From Paulownia fortunei (Eukaryota > Streptophyta > Magnoliopsida > Lamiales > Paulowniaceae), in assembly GCA_019321725.1 (NCBI GenBank), contig CM033110.1:1272729-1336728 (forward strand): 64,000 bases of DNA, written 5' to 3'. The notes beneath the pieces were generated by a model. It did no database searches. It was not told the origin of the DNA and saw only the letters and a list, made by a program, of their open reading frames with translations. Both the position numbers and the translations under genes were made by a program. This document shows, in pieces, positions 1-10,915 of the stretch (the first letter of the stretch is position 1; every line of letters begins with the position of its first letter).

Positions 1-878
1 CCTATAATATTCATAAGGCGTAACTAGTATTATAAGCACAATCCAATAGCTTAAGAGTAGAAGGCCTTGTCACTACATGCATCCTGTCGTGTGGAAGGAT
101 AACCCTTTTTAAATATGAATAAATACCTCATTCCCCTTTTATTTTTGAATTTATTGAATTCATTCTATTGTATATATTTTTAATTATTTCTATATACTTC
201 ATTCATGTAGTTTTGACTTAACCATGGAGAGTTGTCGCCTAAACGATGCCTCTAATGATTTGTTCATATTACAGATTGAACCTCAATACATTTTATATTA
301 CTTTTAAAAGATTGACAATTTCATCCCTAATTTAAAGATTAGCTGCAACAAAAAAAAAAAAAAAATGATGTAAGAAGAATATCTCCATGTATATTTCACA
401 GAGAACTTAATAAATAAAGGCGTTAGAATTTCCAATCTTTCTGCTGGATTTCAAATATTTTGAGTACTTAGACAATGATATATACTTAAATTAATCGGAT
501 TTATCATCTTAACAGCAATTTTAAGCTTTTGAGAACATTATGGTACAAAAGTACAAGTGGATCTTGGAGCGAATTATTTTTTAAAGTTGGATTTTAAGTA
601 TTTTTTATTTTTAAATATGCAATTCATTAACATTTAATAATTTATTTAAATTCATGATAAGTAATACTAGTTTTTTCTTGCCAATTTAAATTATTTTTCT
701 CAAGTATTAAAATTTGTTAACATTTAAATATTTATTGTGTTTTTGTTATAAGTTGTTTGAAATATAATATAAATCTATATTTTTATGCCATAATTATCAA
801 ATTTATGTACATTCTAATTATATTAATATTTTTAAAATTTAATCAGTGAAAGAAAAATAAATCTATTATATCAAAATA
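1..878. other. AT-rich non-coding stretch
   Basis: I see no gene here. The one structured part is about 595-690, a stretch that recurs in direct orientation at about 2428-2535. The remainder is AT-rich with A and T runs. Confidence 0.6.
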
Positions 879-2315
879 CCAAATTGGCTTTGTTTTTTTT
901 TTCTTTCTTTTTTCTTCCTAACCTGTCCACCTAAGCGTCCAACTCAACAATTTTCCTTTCAAAATTAATTTTTCTCCAAATTTCTATCCTAGTCATTTTA
1001 TTCAGTCACTTTTACATGCTATAGTAGGTCAAATGACTATATACTTAAATTTTTTCCACTTTAAGGATAAAATTCAAAATTTTAAAATGAAAAGAATCAA
1101 ATCTCTGAATAAACCAACTTACAGGACAAAAAAAAAGTATGAGTAGTAAACTATAAAAACAAATATTTTTTGTGATCAAAATTTGATGGTCTTAATAATG
1201 TTATATAGAGTGTCTACATTTACTATTGTCACAAATTGCTGGAAGGGATGAATATTAGAGACAACATTATTTATATATATTGATAATGCAATAATTGAGT
1301 AAGCAAATATTTGCAATATTGTGAAGTAATCGCTTAATGTTGTTGTGTGTCTATAATTTTTTATTTTATGTGAGAGAGTTCGTATCTGAAATTCCTTCAA
1401 TCAATTATTCTACGTACATTTTTTATCTCTTTGACAAGTTAACTATTCCCACTAGGAATAGCAAATTTCAAATAAAATTGGACTAAAATTATGGTGACCC
1501 AAAAAATTAGAGGACAAAATGTTTATATAAACTAATATATAGGACCAAAAATACGATTTTGCCTATTATAATTTAATCGTATGTTAGCCCCTTATACCAA
1601 TTTTGGCAAAAAATTTATTAGAACGACGCTCACTTGAGCAAGGCATTAAGGGATAAACGATCAGGAAAGACCTCGTATTGCAAGATTGTTTTATAACAAG
1701 GGTCGAAACATGTAATATCAGAGAAAGAGAACTCATTAAATCTTTTGGCAATTATAGGATATATTTTACAAATAGTTCTCATCATACAAAGAGAGATGAA
1801 ACAAGTCATAACCTACAATAGGACATGATATATATGTATAAAAAAAATTATTGCCTGTACAAACCAGAGTAAGAAAAAAAAAAGGTACGATAAGGTAAAG
1901 GAGCACTCCAAATAAGATTGTAAGTAGACCTGAAATTAATATAGTGAGAAATTATGTCACGTTAGTTGAAGTATCATACAATATTAATCAATCAGAAACA
2001 AAAAATATCAAATACTTATCATCTTACTAAAGAGAAAGATTTTGTACGAGTAGTAAACAGTATGAGTAGCGCAAAATTATTTTTTTTGTTCTATAAGTTG
2101 GTCTACTTAAAAATTTGATCTTTTTTATTTTAAAATTTTAAATTTTATCGTTTAAATGAAAAAAATTCAAACATTTAGTCATCTGACTTACTGTAGCAAG
2201 TAAAAGTGGCTGGTTAAGCTCACTATGATGGAGATTTGGAAAAAAATTAATTTTTGAAGAAAAATTGTTGAGTTAGACGTTTAGGTGGAGCTTGAGAGGA
2301 AAAAAACTAATTTGG
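879..2315. repeat. Element with long imperfect inverted repeats
   Basis: About 879-1150 and about 2060-2315 are imperfect reverse complements over roughly 250 bases. Both arms hold the cores CCACCTAA(G/A)CGTC(C/T)AACTC, CCAACTTA and CACTTTTAC. The interior (about 1160-2050) has no coding potential. Long terminal inverted repeats around a non-coding interior suggest a non-autonomous MULE or foldback element; no convincing target-site duplication could be fixed. Confidence 0.55.
1435..1575. repeat. Dispersed repeat, copy 1
   Basis: This stretch matches about 5320-5475 in the same orientation, with shared blocks such as AATTAGAGGAC, AGGAATAGCAAATTT and GATTTTGCC or CAATTTTGCC. It lies inside the long inverted-repeat element. 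No coding potential and no visible terminal structure. Confidence 0.5.
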
Positions 2316-2427
2316 CATTTAGAGCATATATGGCACATTCAAGTGTTAACTTTTTTCCTCCTCCAATTCTTATTTTCTGTTTTTACAATTTACTTATTTT
2401 CTATTTTATTTTATAAATTCGAATGTT

Positions 2428-2535
2428 AAGTATTTTTCATTTTTAATTGTGAAACTTATTAACATTTAATAATCTATTTAAATTTATTGTAAGTAATTAA
2501 AAATATTAAATTTACACTAATTTTTTCTTGCCAAT
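2428..2535. repeat. Direct repeat of 595-690
   Basis: Both copies contain TTAACATTTAATAAT, then TATTTAAATT and TTTTTTCTTGCCAAT in the same order. They flank the 879-2315 inverted-repeat element, so the pair could be a diverged duplication surrounding it. Confidence 0.5.
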
Positions 2536-2539
2536 CAGT

Positions 2540-3180
2540 AATGAAATGTCGTCGCTAAGTATCAAAAAACTTAGCGACGGAATGTAAAAATCATCGCAAA
2601 ACGCTATGAAAACAAAAAAAAAATATTTTTTTTTAACGTTAGCGACGAAATTTACTATAGTCGTCGCTAAAATAGGAAAACAAATATAAATTTATTTATT
2701 TTTTATAGTTAGCGATGGTACTTCCGCCGAATCGTCGCTAACATACAATTTTAGTAACGATATCCAACACACTGTGACTAAACTACAAAACAAAAATGGA
2801 ATTGAGAATTTATAAATTGTAGAAACAAATAAGTGAATTGTCCGAAAAATTATTTTGAGCGACTGTCTCTAATGAACAAAATAGCAAATGAAGGCATGTG
2901 TAAATACAATTTTTTTATAATATATTCACCTCCTCACTTTAGATACTTGAGGAACTTTGAGAGTGGCATGCTTAGCACAAAAAAGCCGAAACTAAACAAT
3001 GAAGTCTACAAAGCTGAAACTAAAAAATGAAGTCTCGAAACGACATATAGGCATAGCAAGTAGTCGATAATATATTTATTAAAAATAAAATTTAAATAAC
3101 ACTTAACGACGATATTGAAAACATCGTCACTAACGTTGACACTTCGCGACGATAACTTCTAAACGTCGTTGTTAAGACAA
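2540..3180. mobile_element. CACTA-like subterminal repeat cluster (relic)
   Basis: At least ten copies of a short motif close to TCGTCGCTAA, in both orientations, fall at about 2548-2760 and 3100-3175. Dense short sub-terminal motifs in both orientations are typical of CACTA (En/Spm) ends, and the same motif fills 54323-54770 next to CACTA protein remains. No CACTA terminus is visible here, so this is a relic or non-autonomous derivative. Confidence 0.5.
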
Positions 3181-3912
3181 GAAAAAATCAAAAAAATAAA
3201 AATTAAATCACTCTTAGCGCCTAGGGTTACTTATATGGACTCAATTTTGGGGATTCATATTTTTTAAAGAAAAATTTGATGTGTATCCCTTATTTGAATA
3301 AAAGAAGGAAAAATAACACAAAATTACTTGCCAAGTGGATATAAAAAGATTTTAAATAATAATGTTTTTTTTAAAAAAAACTATTCTTCTATTTGTAAAC
3401 TTTAAAAAAAAAATTCAATATAATAAAAATGTAAAATATAAATTATTTAAAAATTTAAACAAGATTAAAAAAGTCACAACATTTCATATTGATATTTAAA
3501 AAATACATTTAAGTACAACAATAAATGAAATAGAAAATAGTTGCATAATATACTTAAATAAATTTTTATGTTCTAAAATAGAAATATTTTTAAAAATGAC
3601 AAAAAATAATAAAAAAATATTAATAAAACTTTGAGGCTTAAAGTTTGCTCATATTATACATCATAAAACTAAATAATGTTAATAAGATTTTATATTTAAA
3701 AAATTAAACATTAGTAAAATTTTATATTTAAAGACTAAAACATATATTTAAATTCAAAATTTAAATAAACAAAATCTTAAAAATCATATATATATATATA
3801 TGTATGGCTTTTATAATTGATAAAAATATAAAACAAATTAGAAAAAAAAACTTCATCTTCTTCACCACACACCCCACCCCATCCCACCAAACAAAAATAG
3901 TACACACCGACT
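3181..3912. other. AT-rich non-coding stretch
   Basis: No gene or RNA seen. Very AT-rich, with a short TA microsatellite at about 3786-3801 and a short C-rich patch at about 3865-3890. Confidence 0.6.
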
Positions 3913-4070
3913 CATGGTAAGTGGCGTAGTGGATAGTGCTTGGGGTACCAACGTGAATGTTGGAAGTTCGATTCCTCCCGAAGGTTTAAAAATATTGCTT
4001 GAGATGTAGATTCAAGTGTGTTGTTGCTCCAGACAAAAGTCACATACCAAAGATGAAGTATTTTTTTAAT
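3913..4070 (+). mobile_element. tRNA-derived SINE
   Basis: An internal RNA polymerase III promoter is visible: an A box TGGCGTAGTGG (3922-3932) and a B box AGTTCGATTCC (3965-3975), 33 bp apart. The surrounding bases resemble a tRNA head, followed by a non-tRNA body of about 90 bp. There is no cloverleaf suitable for a functional tRNA. The T-rich 3' end and the lack of a clear target duplication leave the ends uncertain. Confidence 0.6.
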
Positions 4071-4299
4071 AATGTTTTATTTTTTTACATTTTGCTAATT
4101 GTAAAAAAAATTATATATTATTTACATTAAATATATTTTCTTCATTTGAGTTTATTTTTCATCATTTTTCCCTCCATTTTATGTACACATGGCAAGTAAA
4201 TTTTTGTTATCCTCATTTTGTTCAAATAGGACATACATCATCAATTTTCCCTCAAAAACTAAGAATCCCTAAAATCGAATTGCATAAGCAACCCACCGT

Positions 4300-5300
4300 T
4301 AGGGGTGATCATAAAAATTAAACAATTGCACGAACCAACCGTACCAAATTATTTTTACTAAATTATTATATAAATTACGATTTAAAAATTCAATTAAAAC
4401 CGCACCGTCTTGTAAAATTTGGTGGCGGTTTGGAGGTTGAATAAACCGAACTGACCGCCTATATATGTATATTAAATTTATTAATAATTAATACTAATTT
4501 TAGTTTTGACAATTAGCTTGTAATTGTAATATTTATTTAAATTTCACAAATTTAAATCTTTATGTGCTTATCAATTTTTCTTAAATATTTTTTATTTTTC
4601 ATTTATCTCAAGTTGTGATGCAAGGAATATGTATGTTTAATTTTAATATTAAAAAGTTTAGCATTTTATTTTTCTTTAAGAAGTGTTGTTTTATTTAAAT
4701 TTTTTAAGATTTGTTTTCTACTTACTTTCCAATTGTTTATTTTTCCTTTGTAGTTTTATGGCATATGAATGAGTCAATTTTTCTTTCTAAGAAATAAAGA
4801 TAAAGAAAACAAGTATTTTTTTTTTTTATACACACTCAAATTTTTTTGTGTTAATAAGATTTGTATATTCATATAAATTTTTTATATTTGAAATTTGAAA
4901 TATTGAAAATTTTTGTTTTATTTTCTCTACCTACCTGTTATAGTATATATAATATATATGAAACTAAATGAATACATAAAATATATGAAATGAGTTGAAA
5001 TTTATGCACAACGATATAACTATTTGTTAGTATTAAACAGATCATGCTATTATTTCAGGATGAAGACTATGATGTAATTTTCATGTTAAGTAATTTTTTC
5101 TATTAATATATTTATTTTTTTAGCTTAATTATTTTTTTTATTGGTAAAAACCATTAAAGTATCACCCGCAAGCGCCCAAGACCTCTTAAAATCGCACTTT
5201 TGTTTTATTTGACAAAACCATAATTTAAAATTAGTTTTTAGCAAAACCACATGTGACAATTCGGTTTGAAAGTGGAAAAACCACACCGTAATCACCCCTA
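4300..5300. mobile_element. Non-autonomous hAT-type transposon
   Basis: Terminal inverted repeats TAGGGGTGAT (left) and ATCACCCCTA (right) bound a 1001-bp segment. It is flanked by CCCACCGT (4292-4299) and CCCACCAT (5301-5308), an 8-bp target duplication with one mismatch. The TIR type and 8-bp duplication fit the hAT superfamily. The interior is AT-rich and has no transposase coding region, so it must have been moved in trans. Confidence 0.75.
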
Positions 5301-5319
5301 CCCACCATGACAAGTCAGC

Positions 5320-5475
5320 TATTTTTGTGAGGAATAGCAAATTTTGGGCAAAATCAAACTAAAATTGCAAAAATTAAAAGTTAGTGTTTGTCAAATGGTG
5401 ACCTAAAAAAATTAGAGGACGAAATGTCTATTTAGGCCAACATAACTAAAAATGCAATTTTGCCAATTATAATAT
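5320..5475. repeat. Dispersed repeat, copy 2
   Basis: Direct-orientation match of 1435-1575. It begins just outside the hAT element at 4300-5300 and ends near 5475. No coding potential. Confidence 0.5.
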
Positions 5476-5734
5476 AAAGCACTGTAAAATTACAATTTGA
5501 ACTTTAAGGATTAAGTAGTTTTAAAGGTAAACTTAAAAGGACTAATGTGATTTGTGTTGTTTTCAATCTCCACAACCTATTTTGGAGGTTCTATTTCAAA
5601 TAAAAACTTAGAAATAGCTGTAAATCGATTATTAATTTATTGAATTTCTAAGTTGATGAATCAAAATTTTATGTAAGATTCAAACTCTCAATATTTTTAG
5701 AACAAATACCTACTTGATGAATTTGTTTCTGTTG

Positions 5735-7400
5735 CGGAATTTAGTGAACGTAAGTGCACGTTATCATTAACAAATAATAAAGTGATGAGTAGAGTATCAT
5801 TCTCACGAGAACTATTGAATTATTAAATACTGAAATTATGTTAACTCTAATTTTTTTTGAATAAATGCAAAAATATATTGATGATAATAAACAAAATCCA
5901 AGTAAACTAAACTAATAATAAAAAATAATTAAAGATGAAATTTTACTAACTTAAAAGCCTAGAATTATGATTTCACTATAATTAATCCGAATTGAATAAT
6001 TTATCTCATCAATCTCAATTTATTTCACAAGTGATAGTCGATAATCCCTAAATTATCCACTAGCCTCTCCCAAGATTTAACGAAAATATCATCAATTGTT
6101 AACCCACTATATTTTTATGTGAATTACAACAATCAACAATTCAGTAGGTTTTATGAATCTCTAACAAGACTATACAAACCATGCAAGTATATTCTTATCT
6201 TACATGCAATTTATGATTTTGTATACATAGAACCAGACACATATATCACCTCTCAGGTCAATATGATTAGCAATTCATTCAATTAGTAGTTAAGTAATTA
6301 AAAGTATTAAGAACCGTGTAGAAAACTCAACTTGAAAAATAAATCAAGAATTGAATTGATACAAATTTTCAAAATATGTTAATTAGATTACATCACAACC
6401 CTAGAAAAAGAAATTGATTCATAATGGTTAAAATAAAAGATAAATTAACAATATTCATACACATTATTAATGAGAGAAAGAGGAAAATAAAATAAAACTT
6501 GAAAGAGGATGAGTTTCTTTCCTTGTAGATATTTTCTTCTCCAATCATTGAAGAATTCTTTCATCTTCTCCTTCTCTTCTTATCTTCTTCATTCTTTTTT
6601 CTTGCCTTGTTTTCTCTTCTCTTCCCATCCTCTTCCTCTCTAACTAATTTGGAGACTTTTGGAATGTTAAAAATTAGATGGGAGATGCCCTAAAGAGGGC
6701 AAATGTTCATTTTAGCATTGTTTGTCCGTCTGGGCACTGCTTATTCTATTTTCGGCACCTAAACGCCCTGTTTTGGTGCTTAGGTGCCATGCCTTCTGTT
6801 TTGTTTGGCACCTAAGCCCTATAGCTACAGTTTTCTCCTTAACTTCAGTGCTTTGACAGTATTCAGCTCCTTTCAACTCATTTTTGATCTTTTTTTAAGA
6901 TGAATTAGTTTTTGGTGTTTTCTAATGAATTATAGTTCTATGTTTTAACTTGCTATAAACACTTGAATTAACTTGATATGAAATCTGTGGAAAGAGTTAT
7001 GCCTACAATACCAAGATATATCATACTAGAATTTTTCAATCAAGTACAAACTTTTAACCCAATTTTTCTCATTAAAATAGAAAGAACTGAATTTTATAAT
7101 AAACATAGAAATTATAGACTTTCCAATAGTTCAAGAATCAGATCAAAATGATATTGGAGCAAAGCGTTATAATTTAAATACAAACACTGTCCTCAATAGA
7201 ACTATAAAGCGGATTTTTCAAAATTTTAACCAAGTTCTATGTTTCTTTTTATTTTCTTCTCATTTAATCATTACCTACAAAATTTCAAACTAAATGCATA
7301 AAAAGTAACATAAATACTTAAAAATAAACGAAACATTAATCAAAAGGCATACAAATTATGGGTATAAAATCAACTCAACAGTTTCCATTGTCAAATACAT
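5735..7400. repeat. Non-coding dispersed repeat-like stretch
   Basis: The segment opens near AAGTGCACGTTATC (about 5752) and AAAGTGATGAGTAGAGT (about 5789), phrases I associate with an abundant non-coding plant repeat. It includes a pyrimidine-rich tract (about 6510-6650) and repeated GGCACCTAA/GGTGCTTAGGTGCC words (about 6750-6820). No ORF of interest. Assignment to a repeat family rests on recognition alone; a search of a plant repeat library would settle it. Confidence 0.35.
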
Positions 7401-7625
7401 AAAACTTACTCATAACCTAACTCTTTATTTATTATAAGCTATAACTTGTAATCTTATTACTATGATATCAAAGGGTTTTCTTACCATGTGTTAGTGATAT
7501 AATCAATGATTATTGAGCTATTTATAACAATTATTTAGGGTATGCATCATGATATTACTTGAAATCTTTAATCTAATACGGGCAATCAACATGGATTATC
7601 TTGTAATTTAATGCAAGAACATAAC

Positions 7626-7633
7626 TATAAATA
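7626..7633 (+). promoter_or_regulatory. TATA box of SPH pseudogene 7684-8191
   Basis: TATAAATA lies 51 bp before the ATG, in a leader that resembles those at 43356 and 46994. Same word, same spacing and related flanks support a real core promoter. Confidence 0.65.
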
Positions 7634-7683
7634 GATGACCTACTTCACCAGTTTGAACCACACCACAAAATAGTGTTTCCAAG

Positions 7684-8191
7684 ATGAGTTTTACTACAAA
7701 GAAAATCGTCCTCTCTCTATTAATCCTTTCACTTAACCTAATTGAGTTGGCTAAGTTTGTTTCCTCCATTAGTAATACTTCATCATTTATCAAATTCCAT
7801 GAGGGTAATAATATCGTCCATGCCGCCCAAGATGGTGCTGAGCCATTCAAAGGCTATGATGTTCACATAGTGAATAACCACCCATTCAACATCACTCCAT
7901 TGTTAATCCATTGTGCCTCCAAAGATGATGATTTTCGGAACCACACATTTTGTGTGAACGATGACTTTAAGTGGCATCTTCGTGTGAACTTTTTTCTAAC
8001 TATGTTGTTCTTTTTTTGGTTCTCAAAAGATGCATCTTTCGACGTTCTTAATAAAAAAAATTGCTCCTTCTTGTGAAGTTGACCGTGACAGATCAGATTG
8101 CAACATATGCTTATGGCCAGTCAGGCCAGATGGCTTTTATATTGACAATCAAATTCCTCCTACCAATCTGGTGAAACAATGCAATTGGTAG
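7684..8191 (+). pseudogene. S-protein homologue (S1 family), one-base frameshift
   Basis: S1-family (SPH) secreted peptide gene. Known members of this plant family are small cysteine-rich secreted proteins; poppy PrsS is the stigma self-incompatibility determinant, and most others have no known function. The ATG at 7684 opens a signal peptide (MSFTTKKIVLSLL...), then the core GYDVHIVNNHPFNITPLLI and HCASKDDD, a conserved NHT glycosylation site, and KWHLRVNFFL. The frame breaks in a run of eight A (8053-8060). One base less would lead into the family C-terminus (CNICLWPVRPDGF, ending Asn-Trp then TAG at 8189-8191). As read, the product stops after 130 residues and lacks the last two Cys. RFRW is replaced by a WFSKD variant. 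AATAAA at about 8304. A sequencing error in the A run is possible. Confidence 0.85.
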
Positions 8192-8545
8192 TCTGGTTTA
8201 AGACTATAATTTGGTAGTAGAGAAGACTGCTGCTACATTTGCTGTCTTACTATGGAAAGGAAGAGCAATATGAAATAGCAACAACTCATGTTCTTTTTGA
8301 TGAATAAAAGCTTGTCTTAATTTAAAAAAAGTTTTCAATAAAATTCTCAAAAATAGGATGTTAAACATTGTAGACCACAAATGACATGGCTGTTATAATA
8401 TTGATCGCTACCAAGGTACAAACTTCATGTTTATATCTACTACTGTAATTTTCGATGTGGTACTTTTATGTTTTAAGGGTTCAATGATCTTATTGTGAAG
8501 AAGAAATTACAGTAAAAAGGTTAATAAGTTTTCTGGGTAAGCTAT

Positions 8546-8816
8546 ATGTTTTATGTTTCCTGTCCTAATACTTCAACATTTACTATAGAATACGATGATC
8601 ACATTGTCAGCAATGTCAAAGACCATTTAGAGCCATTCAAAGGGTATGAAGTTCACATAGTCGATAAACTTCTGAACGACAGCTCTCCGTTGTTAATCCA
8701 TTGTGCCTCCAAAGACAATTTAGGTGAGGGCAACATATGCTTATGGTCTGTCAAGGAAGATGGCTTTGGGCAATCAAATTCCCCCTGCTGGTCTAATGAA
8801 GAAGTATAGTTGGTAG
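8546..8816 (+). pseudogene. Truncated, internally deleted S-protein homologue
   Basis: Remnant of an S1-family gene close behind the 7684 copy. It lacks the signal peptide and first exon part. The core GYEVHIVDKLLNDSSPLL-IHCASKDN is joined directly to GEGNICLWSVKEDGF, so the middle third (HTL...FCRFRW...DVFN) is missing. After DGF a further small deletion shifts the frame, and the family tail (GNQIPP... ending Ser-Trp-TAG at 8814-8816) is found in another frame. The 87-residue ORF ends at 8809. A secreted product is unlikely because there is no leader peptide. Confidence 0.8.
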
Positions 8817-9400
8817 TGAAAAAATTATTACAATAGAAAAAAATATTCTTGTGTTGGCCCAAGATCAATAACAAGTGTGGATAAAACAATCAAATAAGAG
8901 AGGAATTTTCTAAAAAATGTAGAAGAGTGAAAAAGAGATTTTTGTAACAAAAGTGGTTTTATTTGAGGACTCCTCATTTACTTGACTTCTTACAATTGAA
9001 TAGAGGACTCACTCATATATTACTCAAAAGAAACATCTAGATCTTCTAGTAATTAAATGTAAATAGACTAATCCACTATTGAAACTTAAGATCATAGAAA
9101 AATTAAGAACAATTTTAATCCTATTCTAAAAATCTGTTGAAATGAAGGAAAAATGCAAGTACTCTAGAAAATGGGGGTGGTGGTGTTCGGAGTTGATGTG
9201 AAATGATCCAAGTTTTCAAGGTTCAACTCTTTCACATGATTGGTTGTTTAATGGATTTCTACATGTTAGAAACACTGGAGAAATTCCGACAAAAATCCTC
9301 AAACAATTAAATCAGACATTGAGCAAAAAAATATATCAAGAAATAACTAAAATTAGTGAAATGTATAATGAATTGAATCGTATCTTTAAATGAGTGAATA
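8817..9400. other. Non-coding spacer
   Basis: AT-rich DNA between the 8546 SPH remnant and the tandem duplications at 9.4 kb. No gene seen. Confidence 0.5.
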
Positions 9401-9775
9401 GGGATATTTATAAATATTCAAATAAAGTTGTGTTTTTCGTATGGTAGGTGCATGCACTAATAGAACAGTAAGGATATTTATAAGTATTCAAATAGAATTG
9501 TGTTTCTATACAATAGGTGCATGCACTAATAGAACCTCTTATGTCATTGGGAGTATTTATGTCATTGGGAGTATGCATATCGGACTGGATTTTTTTTAGA
9601 CTATTGAACTCATATTATTATTGAAGTGAATTATTGGGTCCATCAACAGTGGTGGTGGCAGTTGTGGTGGTGATAGAAATGATTGATGATGCATATCGGA
9701 CTGGGATTTTTTTAGACTATTGAACTCATATTATTATTGAAGTGAATTATTGAGTCCATCAGCAGTGGTGATAGA
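9401..9775. repeat. Nested tandem duplications
   Basis: Three duplications sit together. A unit of about 65 bp containing GGTGCATGCACTAATAGAAC occurs twice (about 9404-9466 and 9468-9533). TATGTCATTGGGAGTAT occurs twice (about 9540-9572). A unit starting TGCATATCGGACTGG (9574 and 9690, period 116) occurs twice, ending in CATCA(A/G)CAGTGGTG. They lie in the spacer between SPH loci. Confidence 0.75.
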
Positions 9776-10155
9776 AATGATAATGGGGTGAGTCTAAACC
9801 CGAAACCACACCACTTAGAGCAGGTTTAAATAGTATAAATGGATTTAAATCAGATTTTGAGTTTTTTAGTTCAAACCAGACCTACCCATTTATTCTTTTT
9901 GTTTTTTAAAAAAAAAGTGTTATACAAATTTATATGATTTTTAAGAAAAATATTTTTTTAAAAAAAGTTTAAATTTTATTTTTAATAAATATATATTTAA
10001 TATTTGTTAATTTATAAAACGAGTTTATTGGGCTGACAAGTCTACCTTCCGGATATATCTGGAATGAATCTACATCTAAATTTTTAAAAATCTTAACGAA
10101 TTGAATTTTGAATCCAAAAAAACTCAATTCAAAACCGACCCATTGCCATCCTTGA
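9773..10155. mobile_element. hAT-type MITE, family member 1
   Basis: The left end TAGAAATGATAATGGGGTGA and the right end CCCATTGCCATCCTT are imperfect inverted repeats of the common plant TAGGGATGGCAATGGGG-type terminus. The interior carries fragments of the same kind of sequence as 18733-19145 (TTTAAAT, AATCTTAA(C/T)GAAT, CAAAACC/TCAAAACTC). No coding region. Target duplication not certain. Confidence 0.5.
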
Positions 10156-10492
10156 TGGTGGTGGTCATGGTGTCTATTCTCTCCATGGATGTGTATTGTC
10201 TCCTCATCCGTTGACATGTTTTTTTTTTCTTTTTTTGGTTCTTTTTCTTTTTCTTCTTCATTAAAGCTATAACTGTTTTGCTCTGATATAAAAACAGATA
10301 GATGGCTATTAAATATGAGAGTGGCACCATAACATAACGCATTAATGTGAAATTAAATATTCTGTAGACTTTCCTTACATTTATATCCAGGCATAGACAT
10401 AGGCACTCTACTTGTAATATTCTGATATTCCACGACAATTACTTCCCTAACAAATAGGTGAAGATTTTTAAAGTTTGAAGTACAATTTCAAG

Positions 10493-10915
10493 ATGTGTTT
10501 TAACACTAAGAATTGCAGCCTCTTCTCTTTATTTCTCTTAACATTTAACCTTGTCATGTTTCAAGCTTTTTCTCGTTACGATTGCCATTTTTTTACAACG
10601 GGATATGAAGTTGATATTATCAACAACCTCCCCTTCAATCCTCCTTCCTTAAAAGTTCATTGTGCGTCTAAAGATGATGATTTGAAGACTTATTTGATTG
10701 ACCCGTTAGGTCAACTTTCTTGGCGTTTTTGTATGAACTTTTGGAGGACAACTAAGTACTTTTGCCACTTCTGGTGGCTGCACAAAGATAGAGCATTTGA
10801 AGTTTTCAATGCGGGTCTTTCATCTTCGTGTGGAGATAAAATATGCCAATGGTACGTCAAAGAAGATGGATTTTATTTTGGAAAAGATCTTCATAACAAA
10901 GTATATGGATGGTAA
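10493..10915 (+). CDS. S-protein homologue (S1 family), intact
   Basis: Small secreted protein of the plant self-incompatibility S1 family, 140 residues. The reading frame is open further upstream, but the first ATG is at 10493. Residues 8-27 (SLFSLFLLTFNLVMF) form a signal peptide. The core has GYEVDIINNLPFNPPSL (38-53), VHCASKDDD (55-63), LSWRFCMNFW (75-84), YFCHFWW (89-95), FEVFN, then CGDKICQWYVKEDGF and a C-terminal Gly-Trp. The family cysteines C57, C91, C113 and C118 are present, with an extra C80. It differs from the rest of the cluster: no NHT site, FCHFWW in place of FCRFRW, and a shorter loop before the last Cys pair. Single exon. AATAAA overlaps the stop. No clear TATA box. Function unknown. 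Confidence 0.88.
   Translation: MCFNTKNCSLFSLFLLTFNLVMFQAFSRYDCHFFTTGYEVDIINNLPFNPPSLKVHCASKDDDLKTYLIDPLGQLSWRFCMNFWRTTKYFCHFWWLHKDRAFEVFNAGLSSSCGDKICQWYVKEDGFYFGKDLHNKVYGW

Noticed and set aside
2520..2545. TTTTTTCTTGCCAATCAGTAATG as a CACTA terminus
   Set aside because: It differs from the TTCTTGTAGTG-type end, and the TTTTTTCTTGCCAAT part is shared with the direct repeat at 595-690.
3913..3980. Functional tRNA gene
   Set aside because: Promoter boxes are present, but there is no acceptor stem pairing or anticodon arm that I can fold; a SINE head fits better.
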